64,000 nt of DNA, taken from contig CALPYF020000019.1 in the NCBI GenBank assembly GCA_943327755.2, forward strand, positions 15,292 through 79,291, read 5' to 3'. This document shows positions 1 through 10,368 of this stretch, piece by piece. The DNA comes from Deinococcus hopiensis KR-140. GTDB lineage: Bacteria > Deinococcota > Deinococci > Deinococcales > Deinococcaceae. How positions within the stretch are numbered: the stretch's first letter is position 1; each line of letters opens with the position of its first letter. A program made the translations under genes and the position numbers. Below the pieces are notes generated by a model, which was not told where the DNA came from, searched no databases, and worked only from the letters and a program-made list of their open reading frames with translations.

Positions 1-1
1 G

Positions 2-751
2 TTCATCGTGACCGGCACCATCTGGCGCTGGATGCTGCAACCCCAGGGCGGCCTGAACCAGGCGCCCACCCTGTTCGGCGCGCCGCCCAGCACCTTCGCG
101 TGGCTGAGCAGCACCGACGCCATCTGGAAATTCGACTGGAACAAGCTGCCGCTGCTGACCGCCAGCGTCGTGGGCTTCGTGCTGGTCGTCATGGCCGTAC
201 GCGCCGCGCGGAGTGGGGACCGTACCCGCACCCTGGTCGCGGGCGGATGCGCCGCGCTGCTGTTCCTGTGGGCACTCATCATCGGGCCGAACATCAAGAT
301 GCTGCCCGCCCCGGAACTGCACGGCTTCAACTTCGCATTGATCGGCATCATCATCGCCGCCGTGTGGCAGATGAGCGGCTACACCATGGCCCTGTACCTC
401 GCCGGTCTGCGCGGCATTCCCGAGGAACTGCGCGAGGCCGCCAAGGTCGACGGCGCGAACGACCTCGGCATGTACCAGCACGTCATCTTCCCGCTGCTGG
501 CCCCCATCACCCTGAGCGCCATGATCGTCCTGGGTCACATCAGCCTGAAGATCTTCGACCTCGTGTACGCCATGGCGGGCCCGGACAACATCAACACCAG
601 CGTGCCCGCGCTGAACATGTACCTCACCAGCTTCCGGCAGAACCAGTTCGCGCTGGGCGCCGCGATCGGCACCATCCTGCTGATCCTCGTGGCGTTCGTG
701 ATCGTCCCTTACCTCAGCTCCCAGTTCCGCACCGAGGAGGGCCACGCATGA
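2..751 (+). CDS. Sugar ABC transporter permease, MalF/UgpA type (5' partial)
   Basis: This is an inner-membrane permease subunit of a carbohydrate ABC importer. The frame is open from the first base, so the N-terminal part lies outside the window; about 249 residues are visible. The first ones (FIVTGTIWRW) are a segment normally found in mid-protein. The EAA loop that docks the ATPase is present (EELREAAKVDGA, then VIFPLLAP). Between these two landmarks there are about 75 more residues than I expect for the family, including an extra hydrophobic stretch and a basic loop (RAARSGDRTR). The gene overlaps the next permease by 4 bp (ATGA), so the two are surely co-translated. Family assignment is firm; the substrate cannot be told from this subunit. 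Confidence 0.9.
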   Translation, partial: FIVTGTIWRWMLQPQGGLNQAPTLFGAPPSTFAWLSSTDAIWKFDWNKLPLLTASVVGFVLVVMAVRAARSGDRTRTLVAGGCAALLFLWALIIGPNIKMLPAPELHGFNFALIGIIIAAVWQMSGYTMALYLAGLRGIPEELREAAKVDGANDLGMYQHVIFPLLAPITLSAMIVLGHISLKIFDLVYAMAGPDNINTSVPALNMYLTSFRQNQFALGAAIGTILLILVAFVIVPYLSSQFRTEEGHA

Positions 752-1623
752 CCGCGAACGCCCCCGTGAACGCCCCGGCCGCCGCCCCCACCGCCGCGCC
801 CCGCCGCCCCATCAAGCCCGGCCGCGTCGTCATGTACGCCCTGCTCGTGCTGGCCGCGCTGTTCTTCCTGGTGCCGGTGTACCTGCTCGTCGCCACCGCG
901 CTGAAAAGCCCGGACGCCATCAACCTCTCCACCACCTGGCACTGGCCCAGCGCCCTGAACTGGGCGAGCTTCAGCGACGCCTGGAGCAAGATCGGCGGCA
1001 ACGTCCTGAACAGCCTGTTCCTGGCCGTCACCGCCACCCTGTTCAGCGCCCTGCTGGGCAGCCTGAACGGCTACGCCCTGAGCAAATGGAAGTTCCGCGG
1101 CGCCAACACCCTGTTCGCGCTGATGCTCTTCGGGATGTTCATCCCGTACCAGGCCGTGCTGATCCCGCTGTTCCAGTTCATCAAGAGCCTCGGCCTCTAC
1201 GGCAGCATCTGGGGTCTGATCCTGGCGCACGTCGTGTACGGCATTCCCATCACGACGCTGATCTTCCGCAACTTCTACGCCGACGTGCCCGACGCCCTGA
1301 TCGAGGCCGCCACCATCGACGGCGCGGGCTTCTGGCAGATCTACGGCCGGGTCATCTTCCCGATCAGCATCCCCGGCTTCGTCGTCGTGATCATCTGGCA
1401 GTTCACGCAGGTCTGGAACGAATTCCTGTTCGCCGCCACCCTGACCAACACCACCAGCCAGCCCGTCACGTACGCCCTGTCCCAGCTGGCCGGCGGACAG
1501 GCCGTCAGCTGGAACCTGCCCATGGCGGGCGCGATCCTCGCCGCGCTGCCCACCCTGCTCGTGTACATCCTGCTGGGTCGTTACTTCGTGCGCGGCCTGC
1601 TCGCCGGGTCCGTCAAGGGCTGA
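748..1623 (+). CDS. Sugar ABC transporter permease, MalG type
   Basis: This is the second permease subunit of the importer, 291 residues with about six membrane helices. A proline/alanine-rich cytoplasmic N-terminus of about 25 residues precedes the first helix. The EAA loop reads EAATIDGAGFWQIYGRVIFP, the signature of binding-protein-dependent permeases. The start ATG lies in the ATGA overlap with the upstream permease and has GAGGAGG about 8 nt upstream. The C-terminal GRYFVRGLLAGSVKG is typical of the MalG/UgpE family. A strong hairpin follows the stop. The binding protein, if linked, must lie upstream of the window. Confidence 0.93.
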   Translation: MTANAPVNAPAAAPTAAPRRPIKPGRVVMYALLVLAALFFLVPVYLLVATALKSPDAINLSTTWHWPSALNWASFSDAWSKIGGNVLNSLFLAVTATLFSALLGSLNGYALSKWKFRGANTLFALMLFGMFIPYQAVLIPLFQFIKSLGLYGSIWGLILAHVVYGIPITTLIFRNFYADVPDALIEAATIDGAGFWQIYGRVIFPISIPGFVVVIIWQFTQVWNEFLFAATLTNTTSQPVTYALSQLAGGQAVSWNLPMAGAILAALPTLLVYILLGRYFVRGLLAGSVKG

Positions 1624-1639
1624 ACCCACACCCGCTCCG

Positions 1640-1667
1640 CGCGCCCCGCACTCCGGTGTGGGGCGCG
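1640..1667. terminator. Bidirectional terminator-like hairpin
   Basis: A 12-bp stem (CGCGCCCCGCAC / GTGTGGGGCGCG, one G-T pair) with a TCCG loop fills the space between two convergent genes. It ends 1 bp before the stop of the minus-strand gene and probably serves both. There is no clear T-tract. Confidence 0.7.
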
Positions 1668-1668
1668 T

Positions 1669-2190
1669 TCATTTCACCTGGGCGACGTGCCGTCCCTTGC
1701 CGCTGCGTCCGATCCTGCCCTCGCGCATCAGCAGGCCCAGCAGGCTGGCCACCTCGGCGTTCTTCACGCCGCCCGGGTTGGCCTGCGCGAACTCCAGCAC
1801 GGCGTCCTTGAGCAGCGTCAGGCCCACCTGCGCCTTTTCCGGCGCGCCGGCGGGGACGGTCAGGCCGGGCCGCGCCTTGCCGCCCAGACCCGAGGGCAGC
1901 ACGGTGTTCGTCAGGAGGCCGCCGCTGGCCTGCGTGCCGAACGCCGCGATGAGTTCCGCCTCCAGCCGCAGCGCCTCGGGTTCGGTCAGGTGCTCCACCA
2001 GATAGCTCACGAGGACCTGCGCGCCCGCTCCTTCGATCTCGCGGATGCGGTCACCCTTGGGTGTGTGGTCCGGGCGGATCAGGTGATCGTGGGCGCGCAT
2101 GCCCGTGCCCTTGCCGATGTAGAAGGGCCGCGCCGGGTGCTGGCGCGGGTCCTTGAGGGCGTACACGTAGTACGGCTTGTCCGGCGTCAC
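1669..2190 (-). CDS. GIY-YIG nuclease domain protein
   Basis: A 173-residue protein with a GIY-YIG nuclease fold of the type seen in LEM-3-like and COG3680 proteins. The two core motifs are YVY (residues 8-10) and YIG (24-26), followed by KGTGMRAHDHL carrying the catalytic arginine (R32). A conserved glutamate follows in EALRLEAELI (about E77), then a GGLLTN segment. The last 60 residues look like a small helical domain (LLKDAVLEFAQANPGG...EVASLLGL) that might bind DNA; that part is inference. The start is a GTG. The gene stands alone, convergent with the sugar permeases. Role unknown: repair nuclease and housekeeping DNase are both possible. Confidence 0.75.
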   Translation of the reverse strand: MTPDKPYYVYALKDPRQHPARPFYIGKGTGMRAHDHLIRPDHTPKGDRIREIEGAGAQVLVSYLVEHLTEPEALRLEAELIAAFGTQASGGLLTNTVLPSGLGGKARPGLTVPAGAPEKAQVGLTLLKDAVLEFAQANPGGVKNAEVASLLGLLMREGRIGRSGKGRHVAQVK

Positions 2191-2255
2191 CTGGGCGTCC
2201 CGATCATCCGCTCCAGCATGCCAGGTCCGCGCCGGGTGCCGCGCCGCAGGTTCGC

Positions 2256-3308
2256 CTACCCGCGCATGACGAAGTGTTCGATGATGGCGTGGTGGTCCTC
2301 GAAGAACAGTTCGGGGCTGGCCAGGATGTCACTCAGGGGCATCCAGAGGGCCTCGCTGGCGTCGCTGCCGCCGCTGAGGCGTGGCAGTTGCCCGATGCCG
2401 AGGTCGAAGTGGAAGGCGTGGGTGATGGTGCGGCCGCGCAGGCTGCGGTCGGGGTAGTCGAAGACCGCCTGGGAGCGCAGCGCGGCTTTCAGGTCGAGGC
2501 CGCTGCCCAGGCCGGTTTCTTCCTGTACCTCGCGGACGCAGCAGTCGAGGAGGGTTTCTTTCTGTTCGAGGAACCCGCCGGGCATGGCGAGGCGGCCCCG
2601 GCCGGGGAGGCCGCCGCGCCGCACGAGGAGGACGTGGCCGCTGCGGGTGATGACGGCGTCGGTCGTGACGAAGATGGGGGGGTAGGGGGCGTCCTTCCAG
2701 GCGGCGCGGTAGCGGTCGAGGTACTCGTATTCGTCGCGCAGGTCGCGGTAGTCGGGGGTGGTCTGGAAGGTGGTCAGGAAGGCGTGGACGGCGGGGGGGA
2801 CCATGCCCTGCACGGTGTCCAGGTGCCCCTCGAAGTAGGCGCGGCGGACGTCGGTGGCGCTGAGGTCGCTGACGACGTGGGTGGGGATGAATTCCCAGGC
2901 GGGGAAGGAGCGCAGGTAGTAGCTGCTCTCGTCCTTGATGTGGCCGATGAGGGCGACGTCGCTGCTGCCGCGCGTGTGGGCGGTGATGCCGGCTTGGACC
3001 TCACTGAGCCACAGGGCCTCGTTGTAGTAATAGTCGCGGACGTGCACGAACAGCACGCGGGGTTTCGGGATGCCCGCGTCCTGGAGCATGCGGCTGATGA
3101 GGTCCTGGCGTTCCTCTGCGGTGAAGGGGTTCTTGATGTTGCGCGCTGCGCGGGCGCTGCCGATGACCACGATGAGTTTCTGCACGCTCTGGAGCGCTTC
3201 GAGCATCACGGCGAGGTGCGCGGCGTGGGGAGGTTCGAAGCGGCCGATGTACACCCCGAAGGTGCGGCGGCGGCGCGGGGTGGGGGAGGGGGTGCTGGGC
3301 GCGGTCAT
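2256..3308 (-). CDS. Bifunctional NMN adenylyltransferase / Nudix hydrolase
   Basis: A 350-residue fusion like Synechocystis Slr0787. The N-terminal half makes NAD from NMN and ATP; its nucleotide-binding motif GRFEPPHAAH is at 22-31 and an ISSTxxR-like SATDVRR at 150-156. The C-terminal half carries a complete Nudix box starting GGFLEQKETLLD at residue 244 and ending REVQEETGL; in this family it hydrolyses ADP-ribose. The start is the ATG with GAGGAG just upstream; a longer frame runs further 5' but its extra residues look non-coding. It is one of two NMN adenylyltransferases in this window (the other is NadR). It would recycle NMN and clear ADP-ribose produced by NAD-consuming enzymes. Confidence 0.92.
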   Translation of the reverse strand: MTAPSTPSPTPRRRRTFGVYIGRFEPPHAAHLAVMLEALQSVQKLIVVIGSARAARNIKNPFTAEERQDLISRMLQDAGIPKPRVLFVHVRDYYYNEALWLSEVQAGITAHTRGSSDVALIGHIKDESSYYLRSFPAWEFIPTHVVSDLSATDVRRAYFEGHLDTVQGMVPPAVHAFLTTFQTTPDYRDLRDEYEYLDRYRAAWKDAPYPPIFVTTDAVITRSGHVLLVRRGGLPGRGRLAMPGGFLEQKETLLDCCVREVQEETGLGSGLDLKAALRSQAVFDYPDRSLRGRTITHAFHFDLGIGQLPRLSGGSDASEALWMPLSDILASPELFFEDHHAIIEHFVMRG

Positions 3309-3429
3309 GCTCCTCACGTTGACATGCGGCAACCATGAAAAACATGAGTTATCGGGGGAGGAGACTTGAACCGGGTGCAGTCGCCTCATCTGCCCGGACG
3401 CCCCCGCACCCGGCAGCGTACGCTGAGGC

Positions 3430-3915
3430 ATGACCCGCACCCTGCTGGCCGCCACCCTCCTCCTCTCCTTCGCTGCGCCCGCCGTGGCCGGGGGCGCCGC
3501 CGCGCCCGTCACGCAGGTGCAGCCCGGCACGCCCGCCGCCGTCATGGCCGCCCTGAAGGCCGCCGGGTACAAGGTCACCATGGAACCCGCCCAGGCCGAC
3601 CGCGACCCCACCATGACCTTCACCAGCGGCGGGCACGAGGTGCAGGTGTGGCTCAGCTCCTGCAAGAACGGCGTGTGCAGTCGCGCGACCGCCAGCACCT
3701 CCTGGGACTACAGCGACGCCGAGGACCTCGACACCGGGCTCGTGAACGAGTGGAACAGCACCTACTACACCCAGGCGTACGCCTACGAGGGCAGCTACTA
3801 CCTGGACAGCACCCTGGCCATCCGCGGCGGGTTCACGCAGGCCACCGTCAAGGCCTGGATCGCCGACTACCTGGACGACGTGAGTGCTTTCGAGGACGAA
3901 CTGCCGGGCGACTGA
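3430..3915 (+). CDS. Secreted YbjN-like protein
   Basis: A 161-residue exported protein. Residues 1-20 form a clear signal peptide (hydrophobic core LLAATLLLSF, then AVAG). The rest resembles the YbjN/DUF1790 fold: a middle part with two cysteines (SCKNGVCSR) and the family-like LVNEWNSTYYTQAYAYEG segment, followed by a strand-helix tail with GGFTQATVKAWIADYLDD. YbjN proteins are small domains linked to stress and protein stabilisation, without a known catalytic activity. A TACGCT -10 element at 3419-3424 lies only 5 nt before the ATG, suggesting a leaderless transcript. Confidence 0.7.
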   Translation: MTRTLLAATLLLSFAAPAVAGGAAAPVTQVQPGTPAAVMAALKAAGYKVTMEPAQADRDPTMTFTSGGHEVQVWLSSCKNGVCSRATASTSWDYSDAEDLDTGLVNEWNSTYYTQAYAYEGSYYLDSTLAIRGGFTQATVKAWIADYLDDVSAFEDELPGD

Positions 3916-4024
3916 TACCGCCACGTACGGCGCGCGGACGTAAAGAAATTCCCCAGGCCAGTTCAAGGGGCCTGAACAGCCGCCCCAACTGTGAGCTGCG
4001 CGCGCCGCGCACACTGAAGGTCTG

Positions 4025-4921
4025 ATGGCAGACCTCAAACACCTGGGCCAGCAGACGGCCAGCACCCTCAAAGGCGGCGTGGAAGGCGCGCAGCAGGCCG
4101 CCGCGCACGCCACCCGCCACGCCGCCCCCTGGCTGGAGGCCCTGGCCCGCTTCGGGTACGCCAGCAAGGGCGTCGTGTACGGCACGGTCGGCCTGCTGGC
4201 CCTGAGTGTGGCCCTGGGCCGCGGCGGCGCCACCACCGACACCAAGGGCGCCCTGCTGCGGCTGCAGGATCTGCCCGCCGGGACGCTGCTGATGTGGCTG
4301 CTCACGCTGGGCCTGATCGGCTACGCGCTGTGGCAGCTGATCCGCGCCGCCCTCGATCCCGAAGGGCAGGGTCATGAAGCCAAGGGGATCGTCAAGCGCG
4401 CCGGGTACACCTTCAGCGGCTTCGCGAACCTGGCGCTGGCCTTCTTCACCGCCCGGCTCGCGCTGATCGGGAACGCCACCCGCTCTCAGAACAGCGAGGA
4501 GCAGGTGGCAGGTACCGTCCTCAACCTGCCCGGCGGGCAGCTGTGGCTGGCGCTGGGCGGCCTGATCCTGCTCGTCATCGCGGGTAGCCAGCTGTACACC
4601 GCCTACGGCGCGAAATTCATGAAGCGGGTGGCCTTCACCGACCTGCCCAGCCGCACCTGCGACCTGCTGAAACGCATCGGTCAGGTGGGCATCGCCTCGC
4701 GCGGCGTGCTGATGGTCATCATCGGCGTGTTCGCGCTGCTGGCCGCGTGGCACCGCAAGGCCAGCGAGACCGTCGGCATCAGCGAGGCCCTGACTTGGCT
4801 GCGCACCCAGCCCAGCGGGAACCTGCTGCTGGGCGCTGTGGCCCTGGGCACCCTGTGTTACGGCGTGTGGTGCGTTGTGCAGGCCCGCTACCGCCGCATC
4901 CGGCTCGAGGGGGATGCCTGA
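4025..4921 (+). CDS. DUF1206 domain membrane protein
   Basis: A 298-residue integral membrane protein with about six helices arranged as three internal repeats. Each begins with a motif of the form FGYASKGVVYGTVGLLAL (around residue 42), AGYTFSGFANLALAFF (around 125) and GIASRGVLMVIIGVFALL (around 225), which is the DUF1206 pattern. The N-terminal 35 residues are amphipathic and rich in alanine (GGVEGAQQAAAHATRHAA). The function of DUF1206 proteins is not known to me. The gene follows the YbjN-like gene on the same strand after a 109-bp gap and is followed by mgsA after 46 bp. Confidence 0.82.
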   Translation: MADLKHLGQQTASTLKGGVEGAQQAAAHATRHAAPWLEALARFGYASKGVVYGTVGLLALSVALGRGGATTDTKGALLRLQDLPAGTLLMWLLTLGLIGYALWQLIRAALDPEGQGHEAKGIVKRAGYTFSGFANLALAFFTARLALIGNATRSQNSEEQVAGTVLNLPGGQLWLALGGLILLVIAGSQLYTAYGAKFMKRVAFTDLPSRTCDLLKRIGQVGIASRGVLMVIIGVFALLAAWHRKASETVGISEALTWLRTQPSGNLLLGAVALGTLCYGVWCVVQARYRRIRLEGDA

Positions 4922-4967
4922 CCTGCCCCGGTCCGGGCGGTCCGGCCCGCGTGAGACAATGCAGCGC

Positions 4968-5363
4968 ATGGCCCCCAACCCCAGCCGTCAGGTGGCACTG
5001 ATCGCCCATGACAAGAAGAAACTCGAACTGGCCCTGTTCGCGCTGAACCACCGCGCCGTGCTGGGCCAGTTTCATCTGGTCGCCACCGGCACGACGGGCG
5101 GCATCCTGGAAAAACAGACCGGCCTGCAGGTCGAGCGGGTGCTGTCCGGCCCGCTGGGCGGCGACCAGCAGATCGGCGCCCGTCTCGCCGAGGAACGCGT
5201 GCTGGCGGTGTTCTTCTTCCGCGATCCCCTGACCGCCCAGCCGCACGAACCGGACGTGAGCGCCCTGGTGCGCCTGTGCGACGTGCACGACATCCCGCTG
5301 GCCACCAATCCCGCCAGCGCCGAGGCGCTGATGCTGTGGCTGCGCGACCAGCTGACCGACTGA
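4968..5363 (+). CDS. mgsA: Methylglyoxal synthase
   Basis: Converts dihydroxyacetone phosphate to methylglyoxal and phosphate, an overflow branch of glycolysis active when phosphate is short. The 131 residues carry all family landmarks: IAHDKKK near the N-terminus, ATGTTGG, SGPLGGDQQIGARL with the catalytic aspartate in GGDQQ, FFFRDPLTAQPHEPDV, and LATNPASAEAL. Two in-frame ATGs exist (4959 and 4968); I prefer 4968 because a GACAAT -10-like hexamer (4955-4960) then sits 7 nt upstream as in the leaderless genes nearby. Length matches the short form of the family. Confidence 0.95.
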   Translation: MAPNPSRQVALIAHDKKKLELALFALNHRAVLGQFHLVATGTTGGILEKQTGLQVERVLSGPLGGDQQIGARLAEERVLAVFFFRDPLTAQPHEPDVSALVRLCDVHDIPLATNPASAEALMLWLRDQLTD

Positions 5364-5475
5364 CTGTCCGGCAGACCAGCCGGAGGTCCAGAGCGCCAGC
5401 AGGGGCCGGCGCGCGACTGGGCCCACCCCACCGGGGGCGCCCCTGTCAGGTGCATGCGTTTTCACGCGGCGCATG

Positions 5476-5487
5476 CTGTCATGACAG
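5476..5487. promoter_or_regulatory. 12-bp palindrome just upstream of the HD-GYP gene
   Basis: CTGTCATGACAG is a perfect palindrome ending 3 nt before the ATG at 5491. It would overlap the -10 region and transcript start of a leaderless gene, so it could be an operator. It may also be chance in a short sequence. Confidence 0.35.
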
Positions 5488-5490
5488 GGC

Positions 5491-7182
<1,692 letters not shown>

Positions 7183-7238
7183 AGGTTTCGGTCGGCCTGT
7201 GAACCCGAACGCTCAGTCAGGTGGCTTATATTGAACTC

Positions 7239-8303
7239 ATGCGCGCCCCCGCGACGCCCTCTCTGACGTCCGGTCTGCTGACCGACGTCGGTCGGCAGCG
7301 GCAGGGCGGCGTAAACCAGGACGCCGCCCTGGCCCTCGACCTGCCACAGGGTGGGCTGTACGCCGTCGCGGACGGCATGGGCGGCCACGCCGCCGGGGAA
7401 CTCGCCGCCAACCTCGCGCTGGACGCCCTGAGCCAGAGTTACCTCGACGGGCGCGGTCAGCCGGCGGCCAGACTCGCGCAGGCCGTGCAGGCCGCCAACC
7501 TCGCCGTGCTCAGGCACGCCGTCGGCGAGTACGTCGGCATGGGCACCACCCTGCTCGCCGCCCTGATCGACCGGGGCGCCGTCCTGATCGCCCACGTGGG
7601 GGACTCACGTGCGTACCTGCTGCGCGGCGGGGAACTGCACCGCCTGACCGAGGACCACTCCTGGGTGGCCGAGCAGGTCCGCCTGGGCCACATGACCGAG
7701 GCCGAAGCCCGCGACCACCAGTGGCGCAGCGTCGTCAGCAACGCCCTGGGCGGCGAGGAACGCGTCCGGCTGGAACTGCACGGCCTGCCCACCCAGGCCG
7801 GCGACCGCCTGCTGCTGTGCAGCGACGGCCTGAGCAGCGTCGTGACCGATGAGGAACTCTGCGCGATCCTCGCGCGGCCCCTGCCGCCCGACACCACCAC
7901 CCGGCTGCTCGTGAACGCCGCCAATGACGGCGGCGGCCCCGACAACATCACCGCACTGATCATCGACATCCACCGTGACGCGCCACTCCCGACCTACGGT
8001 CTGCCCGTCCGGCGCGACGACGGCCCCATGTACATCGATGTGCTGCTGACCACCCAGCGCGGCAACAGCCTCATGACCTACCTGCTGCTCATGATCGCGT
8101 ACTTCACGCTGCTGGGCCTGATGCTGGTCCCCGAACGCCGCACCCTGATCGGGCTGGTCGGCACCACCATCCTGCTGGCGCTGCTGGTCGGACAGCGCCT
8201 CACGCAGCGGCGCCGTACGCAGAGTCCACTGGGCGCGCCCGCCGCGACCACCCGGCCCGGCACGACCCACAGCCGGGACGCCAGCGTCACCCAGCCCCGC
8301 TGA
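7239..8303 (+). CDS. PP2C-type Ser/Thr protein phosphatase, membrane-anchored
   Basis: Dephosphorylates serine/threonine in bacterial Hanks-kinase signalling. The catalytic domain (about 10-245) has the PP2C motifs: GGVNQDAALAL, YAVADGMGGHAAGE with the metal-binding DGMGGH, MGTTLLAALI, HVGDSRAYLLRGG, LLLCSDGLSS and GPDNITALIIDI. After a linker the C-terminus has two closely spaced membrane helices (about 275-320) and a basic, low-complexity tail. I start at ATG 7239 because TATATT at 7227-7232 lies 6 nt upstream, a leaderless arrangement; a GTG at 7221 would put the -10 inside the gene. No partner kinase is in this window. Confidence 0.93.
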   Translation: MRAPATPSLTSGLLTDVGRQRQGGVNQDAALALDLPQGGLYAVADGMGGHAAGELAANLALDALSQSYLDGRGQPAARLAQAVQAANLAVLRHAVGEYVGMGTTLLAALIDRGAVLIAHVGDSRAYLLRGGELHRLTEDHSWVAEQVRLGHMTEAEARDHQWRSVVSNALGGEERVRLELHGLPTQAGDRLLLCSDGLSSVVTDEELCAILARPLPPDTTTRLLVNAANDGGGPDNITALIIDIHRDAPLPTYGLPVRRDDGPMYIDVLLTTQRGNSLMTYLLLMIAYFTLLGLMLVPERRTLIGLVGTTILLALLVGQRLTQRRRTQSPLGAPAATTRPGTTHSRDASVTQPR

Positions 8304-8334
8304 CATGCCCCACGCGCCGGGTATGCTGCCGGTC

Positions 8335-8712
8335 ATGAAAGACATCATCCAGACGCCCGACGCCCCCGCCGCCATCGGCCCCTACAGCCAGGCCACCGTC
8401 TTCGGGAACCTGGTCGTCACCAGCGGCCAGATTCCCCTGACCCCCGACGGCACCCTGGTCGAGGGCGGCATCACCGAACAGACCGAGCAGGTCATCGCGA
8501 ACCTGAAAGCCGTGCTGGCCGCCGCGGGAACCGACCTCGCCCGGGTCGTGAAGACCACCGTGTTCCTGGCCGACATGAACGAGTTCGCCGCCATGAACGC
8601 CGTGTACGAGACGCACTTCCCCGCCCCGTACCCTGCCCGCAGCACCGTACAGGTCGCCCGCCTGCCCCGCGACGTCCGCGTGGAGATCGAGGTGCTGGCC
8701 GAGCGCCACTGA
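8335..8712 (+). CDS. ridA: RidA family reactive imine/enamine deaminase
   Basis: Hydrolyses reactive 2-aminoacrylate-type enamines formed by PLP enzymes. The 125 residues show the typical RidA sequence: PDAPAAIGPYSQATVFGN at the start, SGQIPLTPDG, a mid segment QVIANLKAVLAAAGTDLARVVKTTVFL, and the C-terminal PARSTVQVARLPRDVRVEIEVLA with the conserved arginine that binds the carboxylate. TATGCT at 8322-8327, 7 nt before the ATG, supports this start over an upstream in-frame ATG at 8305. Confidence 0.95.
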   Translation: MKDIIQTPDAPAAIGPYSQATVFGNLVVTSGQIPLTPDGTLVEGGITEQTEQVIANLKAVLAAAGTDLARVVKTTVFLADMNEFAAMNAVYETHFPAPYPARSTVQVARLPRDVRVEIEVLAERH

Positions 8713-8726
8713 CCGCTGTCCACCAG

Positions 8727-8775
8727 TGGGGGGCAACGGGTCCAGGAGGGTGTTCCTCAGGCCCGTTGCCCCCCA
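8727..8775. terminator. Bidirectional terminator between ridA and the M32 peptidase
   Basis: A perfect 14-bp stem (TGGGGGGCAACGGG / CCCGTTGCCCCCCA) encloses a loop that itself can pair (AGGA..TCCT). It lies between two convergent stop codons and ends 9 bp before the peptidase stop. No long T-tract. Confidence 0.75.
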
Positions 8776-8783
8776 GTCCTTCT

Positions 8784-10283
8784 CTACAGGCCGTACAGGT
8801 CCGTGTACTTCCCGCGCAGGTACGCGAGGTACGGCGCGGCCGTCATGCCCTGCCCGGTCGCACGTTCCACGAGTTCGTTCGGCGTGAACGTCCGCCCCGG
8901 CGCATACACGTGCTCACGCAGCCAGCCGTGCAGCCGGCCGAACTCACCCCGCGCGATGTCTCCGTCCAGGTCCGGGTTCGCCGCCTGGGCCGCCGCGTAG
9001 AACTGCGCGCTCAGCACATTGCCCAGCGTGTACCCCTGGAACACCCCGCCGATCCCGCCGCTGAACCAGTGCACGTCCTGAAGCACCCCGTCCACGTGAC
9101 TGGGCGCGCGCAGACCCAGGTTCGTCTCGTACGCTGCGTGCCACGCGTCCGCCAGATCGGAGACCGCCAGCGAGCCGCCCAGCAGCTGCCGCTCCAGCTC
9201 GTAGCGCGTGATCACGTGCAGGTTGTACGTCAGCTCGTCCGCGTCCGTTCGGATCAGGCTGCGGCGCACCACGTTCACCGCGCGGAACATCTCCTCCTCC
9301 GTCACGTCGGCCAGTTGCTCCGGGAACGCGTCTCGGAAGCGCCCGAACTGCCCCGCCCAGAACGCCCGCGACCGACCCACCAGGTTCTCCCACAGCCGCG
9401 ACTGACTCTCGTGCACCCCGGCACTCACACCACCACCCAGCGGCGTATCCAGCAGGTCCTCCGCCACGCCCTGCTCGTACAGGGCGTGCCCCACCTCGTG
9501 CAGCGTCGAGTACAGCGCGTCCGTCGGGTCCGCCAGCTGCGCCCGCGTCGTGATCCGCACGTCCCGCGCGCCCAGCCGCGTCATGAACGGATGCGCCGTC
9601 AGATCCTGCCGCCCCCGCGCGAAATCGTACCCGTACAGCGCCCCGACCTCCTCACCCAGCCGCAACTGGGTGGGAATCGGGTACTCGCGCGCCAGGAAGT
9701 CCGTCCGGGGCGCCGGGGCCGCCACCACCGCGTCCACCAGCGGCACCAGCGCCGCGCGCAACTCCGCGAACACCGCGTCCACCTGCCCCGCCGTCATGCC
9801 CTCGTCCGACGCGTCCACGAAGAAATCCATCGGATCCGAGAACTCCGGGAAGAAGCCAGCGCGCTGCACGCTCAGGTCCAGCGTCCGCTCCAGCAGCGGC
9901 ACCATCCGCGCCCAGTCGTTCGCGGGCCGCGCCTCCACCCACGCCGCGTACGACTCACCGGCATGCTGCGCCGACGCCCGAACGAACTCCCCCGGCAGCC
10001 GCGTCGCCCACTCGAACTCCCGCCGCGCCACCGCCAGCATCCGCGCCTCCACCGGCCCCAGATCCAGCGCGCCCGCCGCATCCAGCAGTCGCCCGTACCC
10101 CACGTCCGTCGCCCGCGCGTGCCGCAACCCCGACAGCAGCGCCCGCTGCCGCGCCCGCCCCGCCGACCCCCCACGCGGCAGGTACGTACTCTGATCCCAC
10201 CCCAGCAGCGCCCCGATTCCACCCAGGTCCGCCAGCTCCTGCCAGTGCACCCGCAGGGCCACCCACGTCTCATGCTGTGTCAT
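8784..10283 (-). CDS. Carboxypeptidase Taq (M32 metallocarboxypeptidase)
   Basis: A 499-residue zinc carboxypeptidase that removes C-terminal amino acids, here probably for intracellular peptide turnover. M32 landmarks are present: GWDQSTYLPRGG near the N-terminus, YSTLHEVGHALYEQG with the HEXXH zinc site, HESQSRLWENLVGRS, RTDADELTYNLHVITRYELE and HWFSGGIGGVFQGYTLGN. No signal peptide. The start ATG is preceded 7 nt upstream by TACCCT (minus strand, 10291-10296), a leaderless layout. The gene is divergent from kptA across an 85-bp gap. A long open frame on the opposite strand (8766-10730) is a GC-driven shadow. Confidence 0.94.
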   Translation of the reverse strand: MTQHETWVALRVHWQELADLGGIGALLGWDQSTYLPRGGSAGRARQRALLSGLRHARATDVGYGRLLDAAGALDLGPVEARMLAVARREFEWATRLPGEFVRASAQHAGESYAAWVEARPANDWARMVPLLERTLDLSVQRAGFFPEFSDPMDFFVDASDEGMTAGQVDAVFAELRAALVPLVDAVVAAPAPRTDFLAREYPIPTQLRLGEEVGALYGYDFARGRQDLTAHPFMTRLGARDVRITTRAQLADPTDALYSTLHEVGHALYEQGVAEDLLDTPLGGGVSAGVHESQSRLWENLVGRSRAFWAGQFGRFRDAFPEQLADVTEEEMFRAVNVVRRSLIRTDADELTYNLHVITRYELERQLLGGSLAVSDLADAWHAAYETNLGLRAPSHVDGVLQDVHWFSGGIGGVFQGYTLGNVLSAQFYAAAQAANPDLDGDIARGEFGRLHGWLREHVYAPGRTFTPNELVERATGQGMTAAPYLAYLRGKYTDLYGL

Positions 10284-10368
10284 GAACCGCAGGGTACCGC
10301 GCCCCCAGCCGGATGGCCTGCGCCACCTGGCCGATCCCTGGCCACCGCGCCCCGCTCAGACTGGGCGC

